A stretch of DNA of 64,000 nt from SCTM01 sp965279655 (GCA_965279655.1 OZ257255.1:2232001-2296000); one strand, 5' to 3'; numbered from the stretch's first letter, positions 43,201 to 50,981 are shown. The notes: generated by a model not told the origin, from the letters alone. A program made the numbers and translations.

Positions 43201-44705
43201 CGGGAGGGAGCGGTGCGGGCACCGCAACCGGAGGCCCCTCCGCGGCGGGCGCAGGCGGCGCCGGATACAATGCGAGCGCGGCCCAGGGCGGCGCAGGCGG
43301 CGGCGGCGGCGGCGGCGGAATCAGCAATGCGGCATTCACCGCCGGCGGCGGCGAGGCCGGCGGATACGAACGGGCCGCCTACAACACGCTCACGGTATCC
43401 GGCACGCCGAGGACCGGCGACATCGTGACTCTTACTTTTACCAATCCCGCAGCCACGGTGACCTACACCGTTCAGGCGAGCGACACGACGGCGGCGCTAC
43501 TTGCGGGCCATTTGCTGACGTCGATCCAAGCCAATGCCACCCTCACGGCATCGAACTTTATCGCCTACGCGCAGACCAGCACGGTCATTGAACTCGTGGA
43601 GCCGGGCGCAAACGCCACGGCGACCACGCTCTCAACATCGGTGACGAGCGGCGGCACTGAAACCAATACGGTCGTGAACGGTGTGGTGGCGTTTGCCAAC
43701 GGTTCCAATACGCCCCGCCAGAGCAGGGTGACCATCGGCGGAACGCCCCACTCGGGCGATACGATCCGCCTTGTCTTCACCGGAACGAACACGCCCAGCA
43801 CCGGCAACCTGTTTTTCGCGTCGCCATACACGTTCAACTACGTCGTACAGGCCAGCGATACGACCAACGCGATCCTCGCCACGAGCATCAGGGCCGCCAT
43901 CATCGCGAACACGACGCTGGGCGGCGCCCGCAACGTCCCAAGATACGTCTACGCCTGCAACAGCGGCAACACCGTGCGGTGCAACGGCAATAACCTTGCC
44001 TGCGGGAGCCCCAACACCTCGGTCGTCACCGTCCTCCAGTGCAACAACGCGAGTAGACCCAACCAAACGACCATCACCGGGTCGGTGATCGCTGCGACGC
44101 CTACCGAGGCGGTCACGGCGGGGGCGCTGAATTTCGTCTCCGCGGGCACCAGCAACGGCTTCGGCGGCGGCGGCGGTGCGGGATATCGGGATGCCTCCGG
44201 TGTCACGGGCGCATTGGGTCAGAATGGCGTTGTGGCGTCCATCGCGACCGTGTCGACGGCGACGCACACCACCGCCTCGATCCTCCTCACCAACACGGCC
44301 CTGTCTCTGTCGACCACCATCAGCACTCCCGTGGTCAACGGCACGGACACGACAACGACGGTTGCGGCAAGGCTCGCCACGCTGATCAACGGAAATGCGA
44401 CGCTGAACACGGCCGGCATCTTGGCTTCGGCTTCCGGGGCGACGATGACAATCCTGCAGCAGGGAACCACCGGGGCAACGACGGTTCTGAGCAGCACGGG
44501 AACCGACACGATCACCTTCAGCCCGGTCAGCGGGACGTTGGCGAGCGGGGCCGCGGGCGGGCGGCGGGATTACCACTACGCGCCGACGTGCACGACCAAT
44601 TGCAACGCAACGCCCGGCAATGGCGGCGGATACGACATCAGCGCCGGGGGCGTCGGCACCGCCGGCGCATCCGGCAGCGCCGGCGCGGCGATGCTGTTTT
44701 GGTAG
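40224..44705 (+). CDS. Giant secreted LamG/glycine-rich protein with prepilin-like N-terminus
   Basis: About 1,493 residues from the TTG (possible CTG at 40203). N-terminus RGQTLLIVAGVMVGVAFAAATAF (30-52) resembles a pseudopilin or TadE-type segment after a basic RG; Glu5 is absent, as in GspK. It is followed by PNAGVLPWKTLGLSRDQAID ... YTYVVS, a phrase typical of pseudopilin globular starts. A LamG-like domain (about 530-720: LTLEAWIRP, WAHIAATYDAAAGVVTFYVNGEAVG, DISDVRVWNTART) precedes a glycine-rich domain (about 826-1050; GGGGGFSAGALR, VAGGGGGASLSNNT), similar in pattern to the ALK-type Gly-rich domain. Three related repeats follow (about 1056-1160, 1166-1300, 1343-1446; VQASDTT twice). 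Probably an adhesin or surface-filament subunit. No secretion genes are near. Family assignments are by eye. Confidence 0.65.
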   Translation: MLTCILGDRPPHYPAPLLRKITSRVTDDRGQTLLIVAGVMVGVAFAAATAFLTLNEGQRLLARLKSGNASQGSTQSAVLAHYYSTVPHTGTTATGPGTIPCPDTASPPTGDEAATCDGVATPNAGVLPWKTLGLSRDQAIDGNGNFYTYVVSPDARAICDSVGNDHTGGSEITGTLKASSLRVTNALGTTTSIPFATIGHGKNGLGARSSSNVASTAPESANELANCDPIVGTCAHGTVMGTTTALVSGPFTGSTSSTAFDDQVFVPTNASLLSLCQSLTPGGALNATLSDNFAAGDTSTTVDSTKFTASNVTRAAELETSATASKTNGNQVARFGAPGAALATNPTNYNLDPRVRPLFISALWSPNAGDVSGGVGLCGTGGATHDQAGMSIVTRATAGTQTPGTDDFAAGGGLTIRYYDGALATAIDATTTGVANTIEIRAHGATLATSTADTFNLICYKKYLIEAYDDGSYVWGRVTQTDNSSNTAIVGPFATSGTVGDQHDDLYGANQAAFVSGPNINDLDDAVAGVGMLTMTADGTNDYVTASNLGLTGSLTLEAWIRPVALPTTNTTSAVIASWDAGAALPGNNSFRLSIAGTATASSGTQISLDLSGVNSAAASINTNHLAAYTPTLGKWAHIAATYDAAAGVVTFYVNGEAVGTARTTINSAGIVGGSQPFTVGGDAAGTASFFQGDISDVRVWNTARTAASILSSYNTRLSYSTATAVSNLTLNWKLDRESGGIAAANVTAVSTGETTGAAHNGTLTNGAKYTAALANYFRPFAGTVNSVAGVCPSGTAGHSYECDFRSNAQSSTFTFAANLYNVYAKLWGGGGGGYSSGSASTGGGGGFSAGALRSINATTIHGQNVDVIVGSGGTGSTTLLNGAGGGGASAIRLTSGTVPGLVAGGGGGASLSNNTVYPLCSSLVGDSGNQCGLGGAGGGADTAVTSSRAPDGATAVCGGRGGHGTNAYSSGSPADPPNAYCLAGGGNPTTSAGGSGAGTATGGPSAAGAGGAGYNASAAQGGAGGGGGGGGISNAAFTAGGGEAGGYERAAYNTLTVSGTPRTGDIVTLTFTNPAATVTYTVQASDTTAALLAGHLLTSIQANATLTASNFIAYAQTSTVIELVEPGANATATTLSTSVTSGGTETNTVVNGVVAFANGSNTPRQSRVTIGGTPHSGDTIRLVFTGTNTPSTGNLFFASPYTFNYVVQASDTTNAILATSIRAAIIANTTLGGARNVPRYVYACNSGNTVRCNGNNLACGSPNTSVVTVLQCNNASRPNQTTITGSVIAATPTEAVTAGALNFVSAGTSNGFGGGGGAGYRDASGVTGALGQNGVVASIATVSTATHTTASILLTNTALSLSTTISTPVVNGTDTTTTVAARLATLINGNATLNTAGILASASGATMTILQQGTTGATTVLSSTGTDTITFSPVSGTLASGAAGGRRDYHYAPTCTTNCNATPGNGGGYDISAGGVGTAGASGSAGAAMLFW
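43295..43322 (+). repeat. GGC microsatellite in the glycine-rich region
   Basis: A run of GGC/GGA codons inside the glycine-rich domain of the giant gene. Such triplet runs can expand or contract by slippage without a frameshift, changing the length of the Gly block. Confidence 0.4.
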
Positions 44706-44713
44706 CGGAGGAG

Positions 44714-44729
44714 ACGGTGTTCGCACCGT
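44714..44729 (+). terminator. UUCG hairpin after the giant gene
   Basis: ACGGTG-TTCG-CACCGT, a six-pair stem with a stable UUCG tetraloop, 9 bases after the stop codon. There is no T-run, so it may protect the mRNA 3' end rather than terminate. Confidence 0.35.
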
Positions 44730-44735
44730 TCCGGG

Positions 44736-44775
44736 GTGGTTGAATAAGACGCACGCCGCCTTTCATTTCAACCAC
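44736..44775. repeat. 9-bp inverted repeat, GTGGTTGAA / TTCAACCAC
   Basis: Perfect arms with 22 bases between them, lying just inside the left edge of the palindromic repeat copy 2. It could be a terminator-like stem or the scar of an insertion edge. Confidence 0.35.
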
Positions 44776-44780
44776 TCATC

Positions 44781-44949
44781 GTCACCCCGGACAAGCGGCG
44801 CGATAGCGCCGCGCGATCCGGGGTCCAGGGTTTCAGGGTGCGAGCCCAGTCGCGAAATCGACGGATGTTGGAGAGCACGAGCCTGGTCACCCTGGATCCC
44901 GGCTCGTGCCCGCCAGTCGATACCGACTGTCGGGCGTGGCCGGGATGAC
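44781..44949. repeat. Intergenic palindromic repeat, copy 2
   Basis: Begins GTCACCCCGGACAAGC and ends GGCCGGGATGAC, with the internal blocks GCGCGATCCGGGGTCCAGGG and CCCTGGATCCCGG in opposite orientation. The first of these blocks is identical to that of copy 3 (49546-49655). The core between 44843 and 44880 is unique. Confidence 0.85.
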
Positions 44950-45034
44950 AGCCGCGCAAAGCGGCGCAACCTTGGCGCTTGTCGCACGACCCCACCCCTT
45001 CCCCTCCCCACAAGGGGGAGGGGTTAGGAAGGAC

Positions 45035-46381
45035 TCACGGCTCTTCCCCGCCGCCGCTCTTCTTCTCCCGCAGCTTTTGCCAGTAAGCGAGGCGCTTGCT
45101 GACCTCGCGTTCGAAGCCGCGTTCGACGGGGCGGTAGAACTGCGTGCGGGGCATGCCGTCGGGGAAGTAGTTCTGGCCGGAGAAGCCGTCCTCGGCGCTG
45201 TGATCGTAGGCGTAGCCCTTGCCGTAGCCGATGTCCTTCATCATGCGCGTGGGCGCGTTGAGGATGTGCATGGGCGGCATGAGGGAGCCGGTTTCCTTCG
45301 CCGCGCGTAACGCCTCGTTGTGGGCCATGTAGGCCGCGTTCGATTTCGGTGCAGTGCCGAGATAGATCACCAGCATGGCGATGGCGAGGTCGCCTTCCGG
45401 CGAGCCCAGGCGGTCATATGTTTCCCAAGTGGCGATCGCGGTTTGCAGGGCCTGCGGGTCGGCCATGCCGATGTCCTCCACGGCGAAGCGTGTGAGGCGG
45501 CGCAGGAGAAAGGCGGGAGACTCGCCCGCATCGAGCATGCGGCTGGTCCAATAGAGCGCGGCGTCCGCGTCGGAGCCGCGCAGGGATTTGTGGACCGCGC
45601 TGATGAGGTTGTAGTGGCCCTCGCGGTCCTTGTCGTAGACCGGCGCGCGGCGCTGCACGACCGCGGACATGCCCGCCGCGTCGAGTAGCGTCGCGGGCGC
45701 GGGCGAGAGCATGTGAATCTCTTCCGCCAGCGTGAGGATGTGGCGGCCGTCGCCATCGGCCATGGCGCGCAAGGCGGCGCGGGCGTCCGCATCGAGCGGC
45801 AATGGCTTTCCGGCATCGGCTTCCGTGCGCTGGAGGAGTTGTTCCAGGGCCGCGTCGTCGAGACGGCGCAGCACCATCACCTGACAGCGCGACAGAAGCG
45901 CGGCGTTGAGTTCGAAGGAGGGATTCTCCGTGGTCGCGCCGACGAGGATGACGGTGCCGTCCTCGACATAAGGCAGGAAGCCATCCTGCTGGGCGCGGTT
46001 GAAGCGGTGGATCTCGTCCACGAACAGCAGCGTCCCCTGCCCGGCCTTGCGGCGCTTGGCGGCGATGTCGAACGCCTTGCGCAGGTCCGCCACGCCGGAG
46101 AACACGGCGGAGAGCGGCTGGAAGGCGAGCTTGGTGCCTTTCGCCAGCAGGCGCGCGATGGTGGTCTTCCCGCAGCCCGGCGGGCCCCACAGGATCATCG
46201 ACGACATGCGCCCGGCGGCGAGCATGCGGCCGATGGGACCAGCGGCACCGAGCAAGTGATCCTGACCAACGACCTCCGACAGATCGCGCGGGCGCAGGCG
46301 GTCCGCGAGCGGGCGCGGGCCGTCGTTTGAAGACCGTTCGTCGTCCTGCGGCGGCTCGGCTCCGGCGAAGAGATCGGACAT
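45035..46381 (-). CDS. rarA: RarA/MgsA, replication-associated recombination ATPase
   Basis: 448 residues, clamp-loader-like AAA+ protein: PLADRLRPRDLSEVVGQDHLLG, Walker A WGPPGCGKTTIARLLA, sensor block ILVGATTENPSFELNAALLSRCQVMVL, and the C-terminal RarA block YLGTAPKSNAAYMAHNEALRAAKETGSLMPPMHILNAPTRMMKDIGYGKGYAYDH. It acts at stalled replication forks. Its ATG lies two bases from the stop codon of the preceding degP-like gene, so these two are one unit; in many alphaproteobacteria the unit continues through crcB and rluC, but here it ends next to the repeat. Confidence 0.95.
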   Translation of the reverse strand: MSDLFAGAEPPQDDERSSNDGPRPLADRLRPRDLSEVVGQDHLLGAAGPIGRMLAAGRMSSMILWGPPGCGKTTIARLLAKGTKLAFQPLSAVFSGVADLRKAFDIAAKRRKAGQGTLLFVDEIHRFNRAQQDGFLPYVEDGTVILVGATTENPSFELNAALLSRCQVMVLRRLDDAALEQLLQRTEADAGKPLPLDADARAALRAMADGDGRHILTLAEEIHMLSPAPATLLDAAGMSAVVQRRAPVYDKDREGHYNLISAVHKSLRGSDADAALYWTSRMLDAGESPAFLLRRLTRFAVEDIGMADPQALQTAIATWETYDRLGSPEGDLAIAMLVIYLGTAPKSNAAYMAHNEALRAAKETGSLMPPMHILNAPTRMMKDIGYGKGYAYDHSAEDGFSGQNYFPDGMPRTQFYRPVERGFEREVSKRLAYWQKLREKKSGGGEEP

Positions 46382-46382
46382 A

Positions 46383-47783
46383 TCAGTTGTTCGGGACGGA
46401 CATCTTGAGCGCCTGGCCGTTGCGGTTGATGGTGATGTTCCAGCCGGGCACCTTCTCGTTCAGCGCCGTCTGCACCTGATCGACCGTCTTCACGGGGCGC
46501 TCGTTGATGTCCCAGATCTTGTCGCCGGGCTGCACGCCGAGGCGGGCGGCGATGCTGTTGGACTCAACCTTCAGCACGATCACCCAGGATTCGTCCTCCG
46601 GCTCGCGGCCGAGTTCTTCCGCGAGCGCGGGATTGAGGTTGGCGACGGTGGCGCCGGTGAAGGGATGGCGGCCCGCGAGCGTGGTGGTCTTGCGCGCCGG
46701 CACATCGGGCGGCGCCTGCAGCGCGACCTTGAGCTTCACGGGTGTCGTGTCCCGCATCACGTCGATGTCCACCGAGCCGCCAACGGGCAGCGTGGCGATC
46801 ATGTAGCGCAGTTCCTGGTCCTCGTTGACCTCGCGGCCGTTCACGCGCGTGACGATGTCGCCGGCCTTCAAGCCGCCGCGCGCCGCGGGGCCGTTGGGCG
46901 ACACACGGGTGATCGCCACGCCTTGCGGGCGCGAGAGGCCGAGGTTGCGGGCGAGATCGGCGGTGACGGTGGCGCCGGTGGCGCCGAACCAGGCACGCAC
47001 CGCGTGGCCTTCCTTCAGGATACTCCCCACGACCGTCCGCACCATGTCCGCCGGGATGGCGAAACCGATGCCGATGCTGCCGCCGTTGCTGGAGACGATC
47101 TGGGAGTTGATGCCGATGAGGCGGCCGTCGGAGGTAATGAGGGCGCCGCCGGAATTGCCCTGGTTGATGGCGGCGTCGGTCTGGATGAAGGAGCTGAAAT
47201 CCCCGGTGCCGGTGCTGCGCGCCAGCGCGGAGACGATGCCGGAGGTAACGCTCTGACCCACGCCAAAGGGATTGCCGATGGCGAGGACGAGGTCGCCGAC
47301 CTCGAGGTTCTGCGTGCTGCCGAGTTCGAGGAAAGGCAACGCGCCGGTGACCCCTTGGAGCTTCAACACCGCGATGTCGGAGCGTTGATCGGATCCGACG
47401 ACCTTGGCCTCGAACTCGCGGCGGTCGGACAGGACGACGCGGATCTCGCTCGCGTCCGCCGCGACGTGGTGGTTGGTGACGACGGTGCCGTCGGCGCGCA
47501 CCAGCACGCCGGAGCCGAGGGATTGCTCCACGCGTTCCCGCGACAGGCCGAGCGCGTTGGGGTTGCCGAAGAACTGGCGGAAGAACGGGTCGTCGAACAT
47601 GGGCATGCGCTGCTGGACGACGCGCTTGGTGAAGATGTTCACCACCGCGGGGACGGCCTGTTTCACGACAGGCGCGAAGGTGAGCGTGACCTGCTGCTTG
47701 GAGCCGGGCACGGCTTTGTCTTGGGCGGCGGCCGGGGCGGCCCAGAGGCCGAGGCACAGAAGAGCGGAAAGGGGGCGAATCAC
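46383..47783 (-). CDS. Periplasmic serine protease, DegP/DegQ (HtrA) family
   Basis: 466 residues from a GTG at 47783, chosen because a clean signal peptide (IRPLSALLCLGLWAAPAAAQD) begins there; an ATG at 47858 is an alternative. Protease domain with the catalytic triad His (TNHHVAAD), Asp (RSDIAVLKL) and Ser (INQGNSGGAL). Two PDZ domains follow (GVAITRVSPNGPAARGGLKAGDIV and VLKVESNSIAARLGVQPGDKIW). Periplasmic quality-control protease/chaperone. It is divergent from the hydroxyacid oxidase, with their start regions about 145 bases apart. Confidence 0.92.
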   Translation of the reverse strand: MIRPLSALLCLGLWAAPAAAQDKAVPGSKQQVTLTFAPVVKQAVPAVVNIFTKRVVQQRMPMFDDPFFRQFFGNPNALGLSRERVEQSLGSGVLVRADGTVVTNHHVAADASEIRVVLSDRREFEAKVVGSDQRSDIAVLKLQGVTGALPFLELGSTQNLEVGDLVLAIGNPFGVGQSVTSGIVSALARSTGTGDFSSFIQTDAAINQGNSGGALITSDGRLIGINSQIVSSNGGSIGIGFAIPADMVRTVVGSILKEGHAVRAWFGATGATVTADLARNLGLSRPQGVAITRVSPNGPAARGGLKAGDIVTRVNGREVNEDQELRYMIATLPVGGSVDIDVMRDTTPVKLKVALQAPPDVPARKTTTLAGRHPFTGATVANLNPALAEELGREPEDESWVIVLKVESNSIAARLGVQPGDKIWDINERPVKTVDQVQTALNEKVPGWNITINRNGQALKMSVPNN

Positions 47784-47928
47784 GGGGCTCTCGACAGGTT
47801 GGAAACGGGCCCCGGATATGGGGCGCCGGGGGCGTTTCGGGAAGGGGCTGGGCGGCATTCTAATAGGGTCGACAGGGAGCCAGAAGTCCCTGAAACTCCC
47901 ATAAAATTGGGGCTGTTTGGGGGTTCCG

Positions 47929-49080
47929 GTGTCAATCGAGCGCTGTTTCAACGTGGCCGACTTCCGGGCTCTGGCGAAGCGCAAGCTTCCCGCCCCCATG
48001 TTCCACTACATCGACGGCGGCTCGGACGACGAGATCGCCTTGCGCCGGAGCACGGAGGCGTTCGGCGATTACGAGTTGATGCCCCGGTTCCTGGTGGACG
48101 TGAGCAAGATCGACACCAAGACCAAGGTGCTGGGCACGACGCTGGACTGGCCGGTGTTCCTGTCGCCCACGGGCATGTCGCGGCTGTTCCATCACGAAAA
48201 GGAGCCGGCGGTGGCGCGGGCGGCGGCGAATGCGGGCACGCTGTATTCGTTGTCGACACTCGGGACCACCAGCATCGAGGACGTGGCCAAGGCGAGCGCC
48301 GGGCCGAAGATGTTCCAGATCTACATCCTGAAAGACCGCAGCCTGACGGAGGAATTCGTCGCGCGCTGCAAGGCGGCGAAGTTCCAGGCCATCTGCCTGA
48401 CCGTGGACGCGCCCATGTCTGGCAACCGGGAACGCGACTTCGTGCACGGCATGACCATGCCGCCGAAGTTCGGGCTCGCCGACCTGGCGAGTTTCGCGAC
48501 GCGGTTCTCGTGGTCGTACAATTTCATGCGCGATCCGGATTTCCGCATCGCCAATGTGGTGCACAAGGTCGACGCCATCGGCGGCGGCACCATGCCGCTG
48601 ATGGAATACATGAACAGCCAGTTCGACCGCACGGTCACCTGGAAGGATGTGGAGTGGCTGCGCAGCAAGTGGGACGGGCCGCTGCTGATCAAGGGCCTGC
48701 AATCGCCGGAGGACGCGAAGCTGGCGGTGAAGGCGGGCGCGAGCGGGATCATGATCTCCAACCACGGCGGGCGGCAGCTGGAGACCGCGCCGGCGCCGGT
48801 GGATTGCATCGCGCCCATGCGCGACGCGGTGGGCGATGCGTTGGAGCTGATCTGCGACGGCGGCATCCGGCGCGGCACGCATGTGATGAAGGCCCTGGCG
48901 CTGGGCGCGAACGCCTGTTCGATCGGGCGCGGGTATCTCTATTCGCTCGCGGCGGGCGGCCAGAAAGGCGTGGAGCGGCAGCTGAAGCTGCTGCGCACGG
49001 AAGTGGAGCGCGACATGATCATCATGGGCGCGGCGAAGATCGCGGATATCGACAAGAGCTTTTTGGTCAAACGGAGATAA
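47929..49080 (+). CDS. FMN-dependent alpha-hydroxy-acid oxidase/dehydrogenase (LldD family)
   Basis: 383 residues from the GTG at 47929; GGGGG lies 6-10 bases upstream. FMN/TIM-barrel pattern: FHYIDGGSDDEIALRRSTEAFGDYELMPRFLVDVS, FLSPTGMSRLFHHEKEPAVARAA, QIYILKDRS, CLTVDAPMSGNRERDF, LLIKGLQSPEDAKLAVKAG, and the catalytic SNHGGRQLE. Oxidises an L-2-hydroxyacid to the 2-oxoacid; L-lactate is most common, but glycolate and mandelate enzymes share all motifs. Followed by a small secreted gene on the same strand. Confidence 0.85.
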   Translation: MSIERCFNVADFRALAKRKLPAPMFHYIDGGSDDEIALRRSTEAFGDYELMPRFLVDVSKIDTKTKVLGTTLDWPVFLSPTGMSRLFHHEKEPAVARAAANAGTLYSLSTLGTTSIEDVAKASAGPKMFQIYILKDRSLTEEFVARCKAAKFQAICLTVDAPMSGNRERDFVHGMTMPPKFGLADLASFATRFSWSYNFMRDPDFRIANVVHKVDAIGGGTMPLMEYMNSQFDRTVTWKDVEWLRSKWDGPLLIKGLQSPEDAKLAVKAGASGIMISNHGGRQLETAPAPVDCIAPMRDAVGDALELICDGGIRRGTHVMKALALGANACSIGRGYLYSLAAGGQKGVERQLKLLRTEVERDMIIMGAAKIADIDKSFLVKRR

Positions 49081-49086
49081 GGCGCA

Positions 49087-49524
49087 ATGGCATATTTCAA
49101 GTCCACGCTGACGGTAGTTCTCCTAGGTGCCGCGCTGGCGGTGTCGGGGCCGGCTGTTGCCGCCGCGCCGAAAGCGGAAGCAGGCAAGGTGACGGCGACG
49201 TTGAAAGCGCTCGAGGTTGCGCTAAAAGCCGGCGACAAGGACAAGGTCGTCGCGCTGTTCGCGGACGATGCCACCATCGAGGACCCGGCGGGTTCGCCGC
49301 TAAAGACCGGTAAGGCGGCGATCGATAAGTTCTACGCCAATGCGGTCGACAAGAAGATCTGGATCGAGCTCTCCAATTTCGACGTGCAGGCGAATGGAGA
49401 AACCAACGTGGACGCCGCGGTGCACGTGGGCGAGCGGACGGTTCAATCCAAAGAAATCTATACCTTCAAGCCCGACGGCAAGATCGCGAGCATGAAGGCG
49501 ATTCCGCCAGCGAAGAAGGAGTAG
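49087..49524 (+). CDS. Secreted NTF2-like (SnoaL/ketosteroid-isomerase type) protein
   Basis: 145 residues. Signal peptide to about AVAAAP. The mature chain has the NTF2-like series: ALEVALKAGDKDKVVALFADDATIEDPAGSPLKTGKAAIDKFYANAV, then VGERTVQSKEIYTFKPDGKIASMKAI. The fold often binds small hydrophobic ligands or acts as a bystander domain. It is six bases after the hydroxyacid oxidase stop codon, so they are probably co-transcribed. Specific role unknown. Confidence 0.75.
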   Translation: MAYFKSTLTVVLLGAALAVSGPAVAAAPKAEAGKVTATLKALEVALKAGDKDKVVALFADDATIEDPAGSPLKTGKAAIDKFYANAVDKKIWIELSNFDVQANGETNVDAAVHVGERTVQSKEIYTFKPDGKIASMKAIPPAKKE

Positions 49525-49545
49525 GCGCGCCGACGCACGCCTTTG

Positions 49546-49655
49546 GTCACCCCGGACAAGCCGCGCAGCGGCGCGATCCGGGGTCCAGGGCGGTGAAACT
49601 CAGGTTGAGCGTTTGACCCTGGATCCCGGATCTCGCTCCGCTCGTCCGGGATGAC
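49546..49655. repeat. Intergenic palindromic repeat, copy 3
   Basis: GTCACCCCGGACAAGC at the start, GTCCGGGATGAC at the end, with the same internal blocks as copy 2 (GCGCGATCCGGGGTCCAGGG, CCCTGGATCCCGG). 110 bases, the shortest of the three. Lies between convergent genes. Confidence 0.85.
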
Positions 49656-49701
49656 GGCTTGTGGTTACGCAACGGACTGTGGGTTACGCACAGACTATGG
49701 G

Positions 49702-50424
49702 TTACGCGGTGGCAGGTGCTTCTTCCCGCGCCTGCGGCTTCATCCGCGCGAACTTGATGGCGGCGGCGATCAAGGCGGCGTTGAAGATCGGTTCGCCGGC
49801 GTTGCCGAGGATCGGACCGACCAGGCTTTGCGGGGTCGCGGCGGCGGCGAACATGACCGCGCAGCCGAGCGCGAGCCAAGGGTAGCGGTGTTTCCACCAC
49901 AGGCCGAAGCCGATCAGCATCAGAACGAGGTTGACGGAGATTGCCGCCGCCGGTGACACGTTGATACCGAGGCCCGCGTCCGCCGGGTTGCAGGCTTGGC
50001 TCGGCGAGACTTTCGTGACCAAGCGCAGGGTCTCCGCGAAGCACGCGGGGCGGAACTCGACCTGCCAGATGTACGGCAGGTCCTCATAGATGAAATACAC
50101 CGCCGCGATACAGAACAGGGCCATCACCGCTTTCGGCTGCGCCCAGCGGAAGCCGGCGCGGCGCGCGATCATGCCGGCGACGATCAACAGGAGCGGCAAC
50201 GTCGCCCAGTGCCAGCTGTAGCGGATGTAGGTCATGGCCGTGAGGATCGGCCCCTCGCCCACGAAACGCCCGGCAGCGACGGCGAAAGAGTCGAACCACA
50301 GGACGATCAGCGGGATCAGCGTAAGGAGCAGCAGGGTGCTCGGCTCTGCGCGATACGCGCGCCAGCACCAGACGAGACAGGCGAACGCCGCCGCCGAGAT
50401 GATGAGATAGCCGATGGTGATCAT
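49702..50424 (-). CDS. Integral membrane protein of unknown function
   Basis: 240 residues from the ATG at 50424, seven hydrophobic segments. Noteworthy: conserved-looking WHWATLPLLLIVAGM, IYEDLPYIWQVEFRPACFAETL with Cys, and NPADAGLGINVSPAAAI. I do not recognise a family. The upstream open frame (to 50514) lacks hydrophobicity. Neighbours are a TonB-C-like gene and the palindromic repeat; the two terminator-bounded blocks suggest it is a separate unit. Confidence 0.6.
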   Translation of the reverse strand: MITIGYLIISAAAFACLVWCWRAYRAEPSTLLLLTLIPLIVLWFDSFAVAAGRFVGEGPILTAMTYIRYSWHWATLPLLLIVAGMIARRAGFRWAQPKAVMALFCIAAVYFIYEDLPYIWQVEFRPACFAETLRLVTKVSPSQACNPADAGLGINVSPAAAISVNLVLMLIGFGLWWKHRYPWLALGCAVMFAAAATPQSLVGPILGNAGEPIFNAALIAAAIKFARMKPQAREEAPATA

Positions 50425-50514
50425 GTGCCGCCTCCCCTGCCGCCAGTTTCGCCGGGGGAGCGACGAAGAACACCTCACCGTTTGTGAGCAACCGCGCTGC
50501 GGCGGAAAAAGCAA

Positions 50515-50544
50515 AAAGGGGCAGCCGTGAGGGGCTGCCCCTTT
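50515..50544 (-). terminator. Terminator after the TonB-C-like gene
   Basis: AAAGGGGCAGCC paired with GGCTGCCCCTTT, 12 bp, six-base loop. On the minus strand it follows the TonB-C-like stop (50583) and is followed by the T-rich TTTTTGC. The stem sequence is the same as the terminator at 57153-57182. Confidence 0.8.
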
Positions 50545-50582
50545 GCGATCGTCGGTGTTCGCGAACGATCAGGAGTTGGCGA

Positions 50583-50981
50583 TCAGACGTTGAGGACAGG
50601 AACCGCCTTGATGGTCGGCCGCGCGACGGGCTGACCCGGTTGCTGGGCCTGCTGCGGCGCCTGGGCGCCGCGCGGCTTCACGGCGATGGCGATCTTCTTC
50701 TGGGAACGGATCGGCAGCCCATCCACCAGCTGCGGCGCGAGTTTCAGGTGACGGGCGTGGTCGATGGCGGCGAAATCGGCGGCCTCGGTGCCGCTGCTCT
50801 TTTCCACCGTGGCGTTGCTGATGGAGCCGTCGGTCTCGACGATCACCGCGAGGATGACGATCTTGGACGGCATTTGGGGTTGGGTCTGCGGAGCAACCGC
50901 GACTTGTTCGGCGGCTGCGGGGAGCGCGGCCGTGGCCGCCAGCGCGCCGGAGAGCAGAATTCCTAGCAAATTCAAGCGCAT
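50583..50981 (-). CDS. Secreted TonB C-terminal-domain protein
   Basis: 132 residues. Signal peptide to about ALPAAAEQ, then a single TonB-C-like domain: IVILAVIVETDGSISNATVEKSSGTEAADFAAIDHARHLKLAPQLVDGLPI, ending in a Gln/Pro-rich tail. There is no membrane anchor once the signal is removed, so it cannot transduce energy alone; it may bind or compete with a membrane TonB or serve as a periplasmic partner. It is the last gene before the terminator, 84 bases after the esterase array. Confidence 0.65.
   Translation of the reverse strand: MRLNLLGILLSGALAATAALPAAAEQVAVAPQTQPQMPSKIVILAVIVETDGSISNATVEKSSGTEAADFAAIDHARHLKLAPQLVDGLPIRSQKKIAIAVKPRGAQAPQQAQQPGQPVARPTIKAVPVLNV

Larger units (their letters stand above)
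44706..45034. other. Gene-free stretch between the giant gene and rarA
   Basis: About 330 bp. Close to the giant gene's stop is a short hairpin ACGGTG-TTCG-CACCGT (44714-44729), then an inverted repeat GTGGTTGAA / TTCAACCAC (44736-44744 and 44767-44775), and then the palindromic repeat copy 2 (44781-44949). The rarA stop lies at 45035. No gene seen. Confidence 0.5.

Noticed and set aside
40965..44726. Long minus-strand frames opposite the giant gene
   Set aside because: Arg/Ala-rich shadow composition; the plus-strand frame has recognisable domains.
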